From IMG/VR virus record IMGVR_UViG_3300044799_000032, positions 1 to 39,874 of that record: DNA of 39,874 bases. The stretch is one strand, 5' to 3'. The translations under genes and the position numbers were made by a program. The stretch is from a virus. Below, in pieces: positions 22,146 to 31,058 of the stretch; the first letter of the stretch is position 1, and the number at the start of each line of letters is the position of its first letter. A model generated the notes under the pieces. That model ran no database searches and was not told where the DNA came from. It saw only the letters and a list, made by a program, of their open reading frames with translations.

Positions 22146-22826
22146 TCAAATTGTTGTTAAACCCAAATTTCTTGGTTGAAATAGGCCTAATGCATTCTCT
22201 TTCCAAGCTTCTGAAAACACAAATATTTTAGGAATAAACGTAACTACTCCAGAATGATGGGTCACAACTAACTTTGGTCTATATGCTGCTGTTGGATCCC
22301 CATGTGCCGCATAAACATAAAGCGTGTTAAGTGTTACATCTGGACTCTTTATCATAAACCCATTATTAGCAAATGCCCCACTTATAATTTCCTGAATTGC
22401 GGCGGCATTTAGACTAAAGTCGTGCGGTGTTCCAGATGGTTCTGCTGCACCCATAACATGAGAACCAATAGCAGTAGAATCATAATCATTTGCCCCAGTG
22501 CCACCTGCTGTTTGCCAGTTATTACCAGTTGAATAAATATTCCATGTTGCTTGTGCCCCGACCCACGCTCTTTTGACCCTGTATACGCTGATAGTTTCAG
22601 ATGTAGTTGCATAATCATCTGTTGAAGTTAATGTTAAAACTACACTATCAACAATATTTGTTGAAGGTATTGTCCCATCTGAAAGACTATTAAATTTAAA
22701 CAATCCATGCCTACTGTCTCCAGCACCATAAAATCCAGCTTGAAGAAGGTTATTAAAGTTCTGCGTTGGGCCATCCGCATACGCGAAACAATCAGAATCA
22801 TTGGGTTGCAGGGTTGTAATCGTCAT
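22146..22826 (-). CDS. DNRLRE-type (CBM96-like) surface-binding protein
   Basis: 226 residues. LQPNDSDCFAYADGPTQNFNN, RHGLFKFNSLSDGTIPSTNIVDSVVLTLT, VYRVKRAWVGAQATWNIYSTGNNW and YAAHGDPTAAYRPKLVV match the DNRLRE / CBM96 beta-sandwich pattern (RxLLxF...I.SA.L.L...AT WN). This fold binds carbohydrate. Coupled (TGATG style) to the preceding fibre gene, so it is probably a receptor-binding part of the tail tip. Confidence 0.75.
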   Translation of the reverse strand: MTITTLQPNDSDCFAYADGPTQNFNNLLQAGFYGAGDSRHGLFKFNSLSDGTIPSTNIVDSVVLTLTSTDDYATTSETISVYRVKRAWVGAQATWNIYSTGNNWQTAGGTGANDYDSTAIGSHVMGAAEPSGTPHDFSLNAAAIQEIISGAFANNGFMIKSPDVTLNTLYVYAAHGDPTAAYRPKLVVTHHSGVVTFIPKIFVFSEAWKENALGLFQPRNLGLTTI

Positions 22827-23641
22827 TACGTCATCCTTATGCCTAAGGTCACAGTCAAGCCCTTTGACTTAGTTGTATGGTTGGTGTCAATATCTATGGA
22901 GAATAAATCACCCGCCGCGACCGCAGCCGATGAAATTGCTGCCGCTGTACCAGAGTATGTCGCAGTTGACTTCTCAGTTGAGTCCCACTTAAGTTTATTA
23001 GTTGCCATAATTGTAGTGCCATTAATATTGGCGTCCACAATTGCTGTGCCTGTGGTGCCAGCAACATCGGAGTCTGCTTTTATAGACACGATAGTCCCAG
23101 CAAATGGCAATGGTACCGCACCTCCAACCGCCGCAGAAGCATCAGCGGACCAATCGGCCGCTGCCTCAATAAAGCGCATAACGACATACCTAACATTTCG
23201 ATTTGAGGCCACAAACTGATCCACCGGCATCGCACGCGCAGTATCAGTGCCAGTATTAATTTCAGCAGTAGTTGCAAGTTCTACAATACCAGATCCTGTT
23301 AATGTTGCAGCAACAATTCCAAGAATAGTTTTTGCTTGCGCCAGTGTCTTCTTTATCCATGTGCCCGCTGTTGCACCAGTACCACCCATCTGCATATCAC
23401 TCTCAGCATCCGTTACAGGAGGATTCATCGCTGAAACAAGATCATCTAACCCATCAATCCCCTCCTCAATATTGTTCATCATATCAGCATCAACTGAAGT
23501 ACCAGCCTGAACAACAGCAGTAGCAAGAGCTATTTGCACTGTTTCATTAATTGGTGTACCGTCGTCCTCCTTGATGTCATAGCGCGCATCACCAGCTAAT
23601 ACTTCATCAACCCAAACGCCTTTTGTGTATATTTTTGCCAT
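22826..23641 (-). CDS. Tail fibre-like protein
   Basis: 271 residues. A conserved start (IYTKGVWVDEVLAGDARYDI...GTPINE...AGTSVDADMMNNIEEGIDGLDD) is the usual virion-attachment segment of phage fibres. A repetitive Ala/Thr/Gly-rich middle and a beta-rich C-terminal domain (RYVVMRFIEAAADWSADAS to GLTVTLGIRMT) follow. Likely trimeric and surface exposed. The C-terminal domain has no recognised sugar-binding motif. Confidence 0.7.
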   Translation of the reverse strand: MAKIYTKGVWVDEVLAGDARYDIKEDDGTPINETVQIALATAVVQAGTSVDADMMNNIEEGIDGLDDLVSAMNPPVTDAESDMQMGGTGATAGTWIKKTLAQAKTILGIVAATLTGSGIVELATTAEINTGTDTARAMPVDQFVASNRNVRYVVMRFIEAAADWSADASAAVGGAVPLPFAGTIVSIKADSDVAGTTGTAIVDANINGTTIMATNKLKWDSTEKSTATYSGTAAAISSAAVAAGDLFSIDIDTNHTTKSKGLTVTLGIRMT

Positions 23642-23653
23642 TGGTTATTGTCC

Positions 23654-24322
23654 TTATATTGAGCCAACTGCAAGCCAGGCTATTTCCCATGTACTCGTAC
23701 CACTACTGGCATTCTCTAAAGTTATAGAGACTTGAGTGGTTGATGCTTCTCCAACTAGTACATTTCCATCTTCCCCCATGGTGTAACTACCACTAATAGC
23801 TCTTGCTCCACCAGTAAGAACAAGAGGCTTGTATGAAAATGCCTGTGGGAAAGTAACCGTTACACTATTAAATTGCGCAGGATTCGTTATAACAATTCTT
23901 GCTGCTCCACACTGTATAATGTGTGCTGCGGGCGTGTAATTATTCGCGGCGGTGCTATTGTTCCAATCAGTTGCACTTCCGCCTTGGCGCTTTGTAACTA
24001 CTGCTAAATCCGCTATTGCTTTCCAACTCGGAACTCCCGCACTCGTATTCTTTAGTACAGAATCTACAGACGGTTTCACTAATTTTGCTAATGCCGTTGC
24101 AGTATCTGCGTAAAACACATCACCCGCGGCTTGTCCAGTTATTAATGCCTGCAATGCACTTTGTGTTGCTAATTTAACTAAATCAGCATAGGCAATCGCT
24201 TTTATTTGTTTAGCCAGCAGTGGTTCGCTAATGTCATGTATGAGAATAAAATCACCAGACGCCGGTGTCGTTATTACAGTAGTGGGGTCAGCTTCCAAAG
24301 TTGTGAATTTTTTATTTGCCAT
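23654..24322 (-). CDS. Tail fibre with H-type lectin-like C-terminus
   Basis: 222 residues. The N-terminal half is a fibre attachment and linker region (VLKNTSAGVPSWKAIADLA). The last 75 residues (VTVTFPQAFSYKPLVLTGG...VSITLENASSGTSTWEIAWLAVG) follow the H-type lectin pattern (FPxxFxxxPxVL, closing WxAxG). H-type lectins bind N-acetylgalactosamine-like sugars, so this is a good receptor-binding candidate. It lies with two other fibre-type genes behind the baseplate gene. Confidence 0.7.
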   Translation of the reverse strand: MANKKFTTLEADPTTVITTPASGDFILIHDISEPLLAKQIKAIAYADLVKLATQSALQALITGQAAGDVFYADTATALAKLVKPSVDSVLKNTSAGVPSWKAIADLAVVTKRQGGSATDWNNSTAANNYTPAAHIIQCGAARIVITNPAQFNSVTVTFPQAFSYKPLVLTGGARAISGSYTMGEDGNVLVGEASTTQVSITLENASSGTSTWEIAWLAVGSI

Positions 24323-24333
24323 AAGTGCCTCTT

Positions 24334-25695
24334 TTATATTGCATACTGATATCTCCTAAACGCATTCTGCCTTGTTAGGTCTGCGCCGCAAACAGCTATT
24401 CCAGTTCGCGGCTGCCGGTAGTCTATGGCCTGCACACCGAGTATGTCCGTTTTTGCTAAGTAACCACCGGTAAGGTTCATGTTCATTTTTTGAACTGAAG
24501 CCAAAATGTGACTTTGATTGGGTGTGCCGGTGTAAATAATGTCATCTGTTTGAATTGTTGACGGGAGCAGGGTAATATTTTGCGTGTACCGCTGCCTGTA
24601 GTAATCGCGCACCTGATCCAAAACAGTTTGCGCGTTGGCCGTGCTTACCATAGTCGCTTCTGCAATCAACTTCGTGTTCTTGTTCGTAAATTCAGACACG
24701 CCCGTCTCATTGAAAACATAAGCGCGCTTGCTATCCAGCCACGGATAGCCTGTCACTGTGATAGTGCCAGCTACGTCCATTTCTAAGTAAAGAGCATTGG
24801 GTCCGAAAACATATTCTCCACCGACTTCAAAATAATCGTCATCTTCAGCCACAAAAAAGTCACCATCTTCGGTGATTAAGAGTGAGGGACTATAACCAGG
24901 ACCATTCACAACAATATCATAGTAGGGTTTTTCAAAGATAATTTTGTGCGATCCGGCATCGAGGTATTTGTCAAAGATGGTCTCAATCACCAAACCCTGT
25001 GTGTAGTCGTGCGACACTAGTTCAATATTAGTTACCAAGGGCAGTAATTTTATGGCCTGGTTGACACTCTTTTCAGAATCGGTCACCTCAATGTTGTAGG
25101 ACCTTTCAAGCAATTTCACTGGAGTTATGTCCAGTGTTTGACTTCTTGACGTTGACGCAGTTGCGCCGGCAGCGAAGCATATGTGCTGTAAAGCCGTTCG
25201 ATAATTGCTCGGTGGAATCCACCCGCTTATTAATGTGTCCTTGATTGTGGCATCAACAGTGAATAAGACGTTGATAGGATTAAGTACCGCCGTCAACACA
25301 GCTTCCAGTGTTGTTGGTACACTCCAAAAACCGCCGTCATAATCAGTGGCATCCATAACGCCCATAATATCAACTGCCTTGAATGCAAACTCACTCGCGC
25401 TGACATTCTCCCAATTCTCAAGGTAAAACTTTCCCAGGAAAGAGTTTACACCGTCAACATTTTCATAAACTAAAACTGGAAGCCGTTCCGAAAGAAGTTG
25501 AAAATATGTACCTGAAAACATGGAAAACGATGAGTCGGTGTTTAATATTTTGAACTCAATTGTGTTAATCGGCACTTCAACGCTGATCGGGTTTATCTCC
25601 TCAATCAACGTAGCAGATATGACTTTAGTGCCTGCAAATTCAAACACTGTGCCGCCGCCAATAGTCATTCGAATAACAGGATAGGTAATGGTCAC
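24334..25695 (-). CDS. Baseplate hub / tail-associated protein
   Basis: 453 residues, beta-rich. EFKILNTDSSFSMFSGTYFQLLSERLPVLVYE and SFLGKFYLENWENVSASEFAFKAVDIMGVMD resemble the first domains of gp27/gp44-like hub proteins. The C-terminal RDYYRQRYTQNITLLPSTIQTDDII and TGGYLAKTDILGV fit the later hub domain. It follows the distal tail protein and precedes the fibres, the normal place of a siphovirus hub. No hydrolase domain is seen. Confidence 0.7.
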   Translation of the reverse strand: MTITYPVIRMTIGGGTVFEFAGTKVISATLIEEINPISVEVPINTIEFKILNTDSSFSMFSGTYFQLLSERLPVLVYENVDGVNSFLGKFYLENWENVSASEFAFKAVDIMGVMDATDYDGGFWSVPTTLEAVLTAVLNPINVLFTVDATIKDTLISGWIPPSNYRTALQHICFAAGATASTSRSQTLDITPVKLLERSYNIEVTDSEKSVNQAIKLLPLVTNIELVSHDYTQGLVIETIFDKYLDAGSHKIIFEKPYYDIVVNGPGYSPSLLITEDGDFFVAEDDDYFEVGGEYVFGPNALYLEMDVAGTITVTGYPWLDSKRAYVFNETGVSEFTNKNTKLIAEATMVSTANAQTVLDQVRDYYRQRYTQNITLLPSTIQTDDIIYTGTPNQSHILASVQKMNMNLTGGYLAKTDILGVQAIDYRQPRTGIAVCGADLTRQNAFRRYQYAI

Positions 25696-26066
25696 GCCGG
25701 TTCCTGTGCAATGAAATTAACTGTCATGGTTTTCCAGAATGTTTTAGCACCCGTCCATTTCCTAAGTGACCTTTTAGTATTAGAAAAATAGGCGGTGAAG
25801 GTAAAATCCACTCCATCAGTATCCGGAACAGTGACGGTGTGAAATTCTGTTGCTTCAGTCAATTTGGTCCAAAGTGCCGCATATGCTGCAACTTCCGTTG
25901 AATTTGTTGGAGAGCCAAATTTAATCTGTTGGTTGAAATATCGTCCGATTAGTTCTCTGTGTAAAACACCATCTACGGTGCGTTCTGCAAATTTGTCAAG
26001 GAAATCACACGACTCATCTAATTCGATAATAGGAACATCGTAAGATGTGCTGTCAATAATTATCAT
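25692..26066 (-). CDS. Small distal tail-like protein
   Basis: 124 residues, located between tape measure and hub. IIELDESCDFLDKFAERTVDGVLHRELIGRYFNQQIKFG and the WKTMTVNFIAQEPA end resemble small tail proteins found at this position in phages of Gram-positive hosts. Beta-rich, no enzyme motif. Overlaps both neighbours by 4 nt. Confidence 0.65.
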   Translation of the reverse strand: MIIIDSTSYDVPIIELDESCDFLDKFAERTVDGVLHRELIGRYFNQQIKFGSPTNSTEVAAYAALWTKLTEATEFHTVTVPDTDGVDFTFTAYFSNTKRSLRKWTGAKTFWKTMTVNFIAQEPA

Positions 26067-27706
26067 GCTGTGCTCCCAACAACCAAAGAAGATCCGCGCC
26101 GTCTCGACACCCGCTTTTGCCCTTCATATATTTTTTCACTATCAAGGTAGACGGGCATTGTTATGTTCATGTCACCGCCCTGAGAACCGCCCAATTCTTC
26201 ACGGACAATTTGACGAATTAAATCGGCGGGCGCTTCAATATTTGTGCCTGAACGTTGATCACCAAGGATTGCTGCAAACTGACTATTTGGGGGAATGACC
26301 GCGCCTGTTGCCAAACGTGGAATTTGCGGGACCGGAACATTTGGCAAATTCAAGCCCCAAACATTCCCACCAATGAAGGGTACCCAGTCTGGAATGGTCA
26401 CCCGAATAGAATTAAGTCCATTAATAACTGCATTCATTCCAGCAGCAACGGCGCGGATCATCATGTTGATAAAATCAATAACCGTGTTTACTACGCCCTT
26501 GACTATTGCACCTATGCCCTCAAATATTCCTTTGAAAATATTTTTAATTCCCTCCCACGCCCTACTCCAATCACCGGTAAACACACCGGTAATGAATTGA
26601 ATAATTCCACCTATTACAGTAATAATTCCACTAATGACACCGGAAATTATTAACAGTACGTTCCTAAACACTGACACGATAAAATCAAAACTAGATCTGA
26701 TATTGGTAACAATCAAATCTATTGCCATTTTAACAAATGGCCACAAGTATGTCATAAACCATGCAACGAATGGTTGAATAAAACCCACGTACATTTTATT
26801 TGCATTTTCAATCATTATCCCAACAAGCCAATTAAATTTTGCCGCAAGCGGGTCAATGATATTAGTTTTGAACCAGGGCGCCACAATATTCCAAATACGC
26901 ATAATTTCCGCCCACACCCCACTAAAGCCTATCATTAGTGGATCCCATATCCAGGTCTTGAACCAAGTGCTAACATTCGTCCACGCTTGTTGTATCCACG
27001 CCCACGCATCCACGAACCACTGTTTGATCTTAGTCACAGTGTCCAACACACTGGCAGTTATGGGGACCTCGGTAAACTGCATTGCACCGCCCCCGCTGGA
27101 TCCTGCACCGGACGTATCAGCGGTATCCTGCTGTAATACGTTTAACTGATCAAATGCGGCCAACGCGCCCTTTGCTGCCTTGCCCGCCTTACTGGTATTA
27201 TCGGCCAATTTTCCAGTAGCTGTTGCAGCTGAAGCAGCACTGCCAGCCACATACTGCATAACGGTCTTCTGCCCCAACAGTGCGGCAATGATCATCTGCA
27301 CAGTGTTCAACAATTTAACCAACCAGTTTACCGCCATGATAATGTAAGGTATTGCGGCAATAATAAGCGGCGAGAATGCACCGTAGATTGCACCTTTTAC
27401 ATCGGCAAACAGTTTGTTGATTTGTTCAATCTGCTGTCCAAATACAGACGTTCGATTTACTGCCTTAGCCATTTCAGTAATTATCTTGAACCCAAAGGCT
27501 ACAACAGCAAGGGCAAGTACCACAAAGGCAGCTGCCAACGCCACAACTATTGCAGCTAAAACTGCACCGACTATCACGACCTTACCGAGTGCACCCATAA
27601 CGCCAGTCATGGCCGTTTTAATCGCAGAAGACAGCTTGGCCATTCCAACATTAAAACTTTTATCGTCGATCGATGTATCTATTCGGATACTGCCATCGTA
27701 TGCCAT
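26063..27706 (-). CDS. Tail tape measure protein
   Basis: 547 residues. It opens DGSIRIDTSIDDKSFNVGMAKL, a frequent start of tape measure proteins. A long hydrophobic stretch (about 45-80, VVALAAAFVVLALAVVAFG) and further hydrophobic blocks come next. Repeated Trp-rich segments (AWIQQAWTNVSTWFKTWIWDPL) lead to a C-terminal domain (WVPFIGGNVWGLNLPNVPVPQIPRLATGA), a common ending in this family. Tape length sets tail length; 547 residues would give a fairly short siphovirus tail (inference). It follows the two chaperone genes. Confidence 0.9.
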   Translation of the reverse strand: MAYDGSIRIDTSIDDKSFNVGMAKLSSAIKTAMTGVMGALGKVVIVGAVLAAIVVALAAAFVVLALAVVAFGFKIITEMAKAVNRTSVFGQQIEQINKLFADVKGAIYGAFSPLIIAAIPYIIMAVNWLVKLLNTVQMIIAALLGQKTVMQYVAGSAASAATATGKLADNTSKAGKAAKGALAAFDQLNVLQQDTADTSGAGSSGGGAMQFTEVPITASVLDTVTKIKQWFVDAWAWIQQAWTNVSTWFKTWIWDPLMIGFSGVWAEIMRIWNIVAPWFKTNIIDPLAAKFNWLVGIMIENANKMYVGFIQPFVAWFMTYLWPFVKMAIDLIVTNIRSSFDFIVSVFRNVLLIISGVISGIITVIGGIIQFITGVFTGDWSRAWEGIKNIFKGIFEGIGAIVKGVVNTVIDFINMMIRAVAAGMNAVINGLNSIRVTIPDWVPFIGGNVWGLNLPNVPVPQIPRLATGAVIPPNSQFAAILGDQRSGTNIEAPADLIRQIVREELGGSQGGDMNITMPVYLDSEKIYEGQKRVSRRRGSSLVVGSTA

Positions 27707-28275
27707 TATTTATTTCCTACCAACTGCATAAATTTTGCTTCCTGTTCTTTTTCCTTCAATGTGCGGGTGTCCGGCTGTGGAATGTCGAAGATGTCACCCA
27801 TTTTCTCAGCTGTCTGTCTGTCCTCTTTAGTGGCTGTGCCGTCAAATACCCGTTTCCGCAAGCTCAATAAATTGCAGAAAACGGTCTCACTTCCCAGGTC
27901 CATGAACAAGGACAGAAATTCCCACCAGTGCATGTTATCGGTCTGCAGATTGACATTGTGGGTCTGCTTGAAAGCTGAAAAAATGAAATTGGAATCCTTT
28001 GCGAACGAATACAACCGTGTAGGATCCTCATCAGCAGGTTCATTGTCTTTGCCGCCATTTAGGAATTTGATGCCCTGTTCAATGGCCAACTGCACATTGC
28101 CAGGTATTTCAGGATACAGTACGTCCAACAAGATCATCTGCTTCTCATATTCAGTAAGTTCGTCGTCCTCAAATGCCATGATAACACGCAGGCAACTTCG
28201 AAAGTCCGTGTTAATCGGACATTCAATGCCATCAATTTCAACGGCAGTAGGGAGGATATCGGTGATGATGTTCAT
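27706..28275 (-). CDS. Gp15-family tail assembly chaperone
   Basis: 189 residues. AVEIDGIECPINTDFRSCLRVIMAFED, EYEKQMILLDVLYP and MHWWEFLSLFMDLGSETVFCNLLSLRKR are typical of the Bacteriophage Gp15 family (Listeria A118 gp15-like). It stands immediately before the tape measure, where the chaperone pair is found. It overlaps the previous gene by one base; I see no need for a ribosomal frameshift. Confidence 0.85.
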   Translation of the reverse strand: MNIITDILPTAVEIDGIECPINTDFRSCLRVIMAFEDDELTEYEKQMILLDVLYPEIPGNVQLAIEQGIKFLNGGKDNEPADEDPTRLYSFAKDSNFIFSAFKQTHNVNLQTDNMHWWEFLSLFMDLGSETVFCNLLSLRKRVFDGTATKEDRQTAEKMGDIFDIPQPDTRTLKEKEQEAKFMQLVGNK

Positions 28276-28706
28276 TATTTCATCGCAGTCCGTTGACCCT
28301 TTTTAGTATACGGGGCTATTTTGGCTTCCCTGGCAACTTTGATGAACGGAGTAATTCCCTGGAAAAACTGCTGAAACATATTGAGAGTTAAGGTATCACC
28401 AAACACTTTTTGAGATGTTCCATCACCGAACAGTTCGTCAATCTTACCCCGTGTAAATTCACAGAAATCACGGACAAGTGTCAGGCCATCAGATAGGTTA
28501 ACAGGAACGCCATTGGCATCAACACCTGCGTTTTCATTTATTTTGTTGTGGCGTTCCTCATATTCAACTTGCTTAGCATTGAAATCTTTGACGAGCCGAT
28601 AAAACTTTTCAGCAAAGGTTACGTCCGATGGGTTGAACTCAATAAATTCTGGGCCACTGTTTATGTGGATTTTCTTTACGCCAGTATCAATCTGAATGTT
28701 GTCCAT
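28275..28706 (-). CDS. Tail assembly chaperone, first of pair
   Basis: 143 residues. IHINSGPEFIEFNPSDVTFAEKFYRLVKDFNAKQVEYEERHNKI and a C-terminal MFQQFFQGITPFIKVAREAKIAPYTKKGQRT are known from proteins between the tail tube and Gp15 in related phages. Helical, charged, soluble. It is the likely partner of Gp15 that coats the tape measure before tube assembly. Confidence 0.75.
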   Translation of the reverse strand: MDNIQIDTGVKKIHINSGPEFIEFNPSDVTFAEKFYRLVKDFNAKQVEYEERHNKINENAGVDANGVPVNLSDGLTLVRDFCEFTRGKIDELFGDGTSQKVFGDTLTLNMFQQFFQGITPFIKVAREAKIAPYTKKGQRTAMK

Positions 28707-28737
28707 ATGTCTCCTTCAATACTTCAAACAGGATTAG

Positions 28738-29505
28738 TTATGCGGCTGGTGTGTAAGTCACAAAGACGTAGTAAATTGCAGTGTCGGCTCCTAAGGTGGA
28801 TGTCACGGTTACAATATTCAATCCCTCAACCCAACTTATTGGATCTTCGTTTACCACTGTAACGCCATCAACATCGATGGTAATGACTGAATCACCATCT
28901 ACGGCCACGGCGGTAATTACATTTGTGGCATCCGTAGTTTCTGAAGTATACCAAATTCGACTTCCGCCAAACGCAGGTGTCAAGGTCAAGGAAGCAATCA
29001 CCAAGGATGACAATTTGGCAACGTCATCAAGTGTTACAAATGCGAGATTGACGGGATCAAATGTCCCTACTTCGTGATCACCAATAAAGTTGATCGTGTA
29101 GTTCAATTTTGCGGCTTGCCCGCCAGCACCACCATATTTGTCAAATGAAATGCTGACAGCCTGTTTTTCTGCCAGGTATAAACCACCTGCAGCACCCTTG
29201 TACAACCAGACGTTCACAACTTCAGTCTCAGCATCCGCAAGGGTAGACCGTGCCTTACGCTTAGCATCGAGATATTCAAACACATCCTCACCATTTACAG
29301 CAGAGGCCTCAATGGGTATGTTTGGTGCATAGGAATCAATTGAAATGCTGCCGGTGTCCTCATGGATGTAGATTTCTTCGGTAGTCTTTGGACCATAACC
29401 GATCTTGGCAGTTGTGACGCCAGGACTGATTAACACCCAATCGGGCGCACCAACAGTTCCGGTGTTCAAAAATGTCTTTATAAGTGATCGCTTAATTTTT
29501 GCCAT
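28738..29505 (-). CDS. Major tail (tube) protein with Ig-like C-terminal domain
   Basis: 255 residues. The first 165 (MAKIKRSLIKTFLNT, GPKTTEEIYIHEDTGSISIDSYAPNIPIEASAV, EVVNVWLY, AAKLNYTINFIGDHEVGTFD) are paralogous to the next upstream gene. The remaining 85 (SLVIASLTLTPAFGGSRIWYTSE...VNEDPISWVEGLNIVTVTST) form a cadherin-like/Ig-like beta sandwich that decorates the tube surface in many phages. AAGGAG upstream. Confidence 0.85.
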   Translation of the reverse strand: MAKIKRSLIKTFLNTGTVGAPDWVLISPGVTTAKIGYGPKTTEEIYIHEDTGSISIDSYAPNIPIEASAVNGEDVFEYLDAKRKARSTLADAETEVVNVWLYKGAAGGLYLAEKQAVSISFDKYGGAGGQAAKLNYTINFIGDHEVGTFDPVNLAFVTLDDVAKLSSLVIASLTLTPAFGGSRIWYTSETTDATNVITAVAVDGDSVITIDVDGVTVVNEDPISWVEGLNIVTVTSTLGADTAIYYVFVTYTPAA

Positions 29506-29516
29506 TGTTGTCTCCT

Positions 29517-30017
29517 TTAACTCGCCGTGAATACTTTAGTAGGGACGTCGTACATGCCAGCAACTGGATTGCCAACAAAATTAATTGTATAATTGAGTTT
29601 TACCGGCGCGCCACCATCACCACCAACATCTTCAACCGATATAGCCACCTTTTGCTGTTCAGCAGGATAGGCTGTTGAGGTCGGCGTTTCGTACATCCAG
29701 ACGTTCACGATATCGGTCTCAGCATCGCCTAGGATAGCGCGGTCAAGACGCAATTGGTCCACAAAATTGAAGACAGCATCACCAACAATGGCAGTTTGTT
29801 CCACTGGAAATTTCGGACTGTAACTGTCAATTGAGATGGATGCAGTATCTTCCGCAATAAATTGTTCCTCAGTTGTTTTCGGACCCATGTCAATTTCACC
29901 TGACACTACGCCATCGCCTATTAGTGCGTAGGTTGCCAGTGCTGATGCCAGAATATGCGGTGACTCTGGGGTCGTGTTTAGAAAAGTCTGAATTTCACTA
30001 CGTTTTATTTTTGCCAT
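29517..30017 (-). CDS. Tail tube protein paralogue without Ig-like domain
   Basis: 166 residues. The same frame of motifs as its neighbour (MAKIKRSEIQTFLNT, MGPKTTEEQFIAEDTASISIDSYSP, AETDIVNVWMY, PVKLNYTINFVGNPVAGMYD) but it stops where the Ig-like domain would begin. The two arose by tandem duplication. The tube may be mixed, or one copy may form the terminal rings. Confidence 0.85.
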   Translation of the reverse strand: MAKIKRSEIQTFLNTTPESPHILASALATYALIGDGVVSGEIDMGPKTTEEQFIAEDTASISIDSYSPKFPVEQTAIVGDAVFNFVDQLRLDRAILGDAETDIVNVWMYETPTSTAYPAEQQKVAISVEDVGGDGGAPVKLNYTINFVGNPVAGMYDVPTKVFTAS

Positions 30018-30028
30018 TTGATTACTCC

Positions 30029-30448
30029 TTAATCTTGACCATATGTTAACTTACATTGAATTGAATAAATTCCACGATCCGAAACGCCTTGTTCATACAA
30101 AAATGCTTGATCGAGCGCCTCTATCTTTTCGGCTTCCTTGCCTGAACCTAATGTTGGCAACGTTCCTGCTTCCGTTTGACTTTCCAACCAGTCTGCAAAT
30201 GCTTCCAAAAATCCTAAATTTTCGAGTCTGGTTGCATCGTCAGCTGTACTGAACATCACCTGCAGGGCAAAGGGAAATTCACGCTTGCTCCCACCATTAA
30301 GGTACTGTTCAACAATCTTTGGTCCTGGTAAGGACACAACGGAATAACCAACAGGATCCGTACCAAGGAAATCGATCAACACCGGTGCGTTAGAAACCAG
30401 GCTTCCATAAGTTTTAATGTAGGTTTGAACAGCACTAAGGATGCTCAT
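30029..30448 (-). CDS. Tail terminator / minor tail-connector protein
   Basis: 139 residues. SILSAVQTYIKTYGSL, FPFALQVMFSTADDATRLENLGFLEAFADWLE and IYSIQCKLTYGQD fit the minor capsid/tail-terminator protein lying just before the tube gene in this kind of phage. It would cap the tube and join it to the head. Overlaps the NUMOD4 gene by 4 nt. Confidence 0.75.
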   Translation of the reverse strand: MSILSAVQTYIKTYGSLVSNAPVLIDFLGTDPVGYSVVSLPGPKIVEQYLNGGSKREFPFALQVMFSTADDATRLENLGFLEAFADWLESQTEAGTLPTLGSGKEAEKIEALDQAFLYEQGVSDRGIYSIQCKLTYGQD

Positions 30449-30660
30449 TTTTTCCTCTTCGGCTTCCTTTTGAACACGCCGGAATATTCAGTGTTCATAA
30501 GACTGCTAACACGTCTGTTAGTGCGTATACCATCTTTTATTAAAGTCACACACATTTCCCCAGTGATACCAATGTGCGGTATCAAGATAGTTCCATCAGA
30601 TCGTCTTACTTCACCTTGGTCATTTACTTCATACAGACCTTCATAGCCAGGAATCTGCAT
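30445..30660 (-). CDS. NUMOD4-only protein (remnant of an HNH homing endonuclease)
   Basis: 71 residues. IPGYEGLYEVNDQGEVRRSDGTIL is the NUMOD4 motif that opens many HNH homing endonucleases, and GITGEMCVTLIKDGIRTNRRVSSLM continues the usual linker. The HNH nuclease part is missing: the protein ends in a Lys/Arg tail (FKRKPKRKK). It is either a trimmed invader in the head-tail cluster or a small DNA-binding protein that was kept. Start ATG 30660 overlaps the previous stop (TAATG). Confidence 0.75.
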   Translation of the reverse strand: MQIPGYEGLYEVNDQGEVRRSDGTILIPHIGITGEMCVTLIKDGIRTNRRVSSLMNTEYSGVFKRKPKRKK

Positions 30661-31058
30661 TATACGCCTCCTCCAGCAATCTTTCGTGCACCGGTAATAA
30701 CTCCTGGTCCACCTACGACTTTCCAACGAGGAAACCAGTAGGGTCCGCGCAACGGTCCGGTTTGACTGCCAGGTGCACGTTTAGAATAATACTGATGTCT
30801 TGAATATGGGGCAATCCATTGAACAGTACCACTCCCAATGAAAGTGCCTAAAATGCCTGACATGATCATCATGCCTGTCAACAGAGGAACATACGGTTCG
30901 CATCCCCTAAGCACTTCACTATCCACGAATTTCTGTGCTGGAGTATAACGACCCTGCCACTTGTCTTTGAAATTGGGATTCCAAATCAATTCAGCCTTCA
31001 TGGTCGGTTCATTGACAAGGATCTTACCGCGAGGTGTTTCAATTATTGGATGGGTCAT
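30660..31058 (-). CDS. Minor capsid / head-tail joining protein
   Basis: 132 residues. The middle has PYVPLLTGMMIMSGI (compare VPxxTGxL of Minor_capsid_2 and gp10-like tail completion proteins), and then WIAPYSRHQYYSK. It sits third in the connector block behind the capsid. Basic C-terminus. The assignment relies on the motif and position. Confidence 0.75.
   Translation of the reverse strand: MTHPIIETPRGKILVNEPTMKAELIWNPNFKDKWQGRYTPAQKFVDSEVLRGCEPYVPLLTGMMIMSGILGTFIGSGTVQWIAPYSRHQYYSKRAPGSQTGPLRGPYWFPRWKVVGGPGVITGARKIAGGGV

Noticed and set aside
28275-28290. Programmed frameshift between the two tail chaperones
   Set aside because: The genes overlap by one base with separate starts and both look complete; no clear slippery heptamer was seen.
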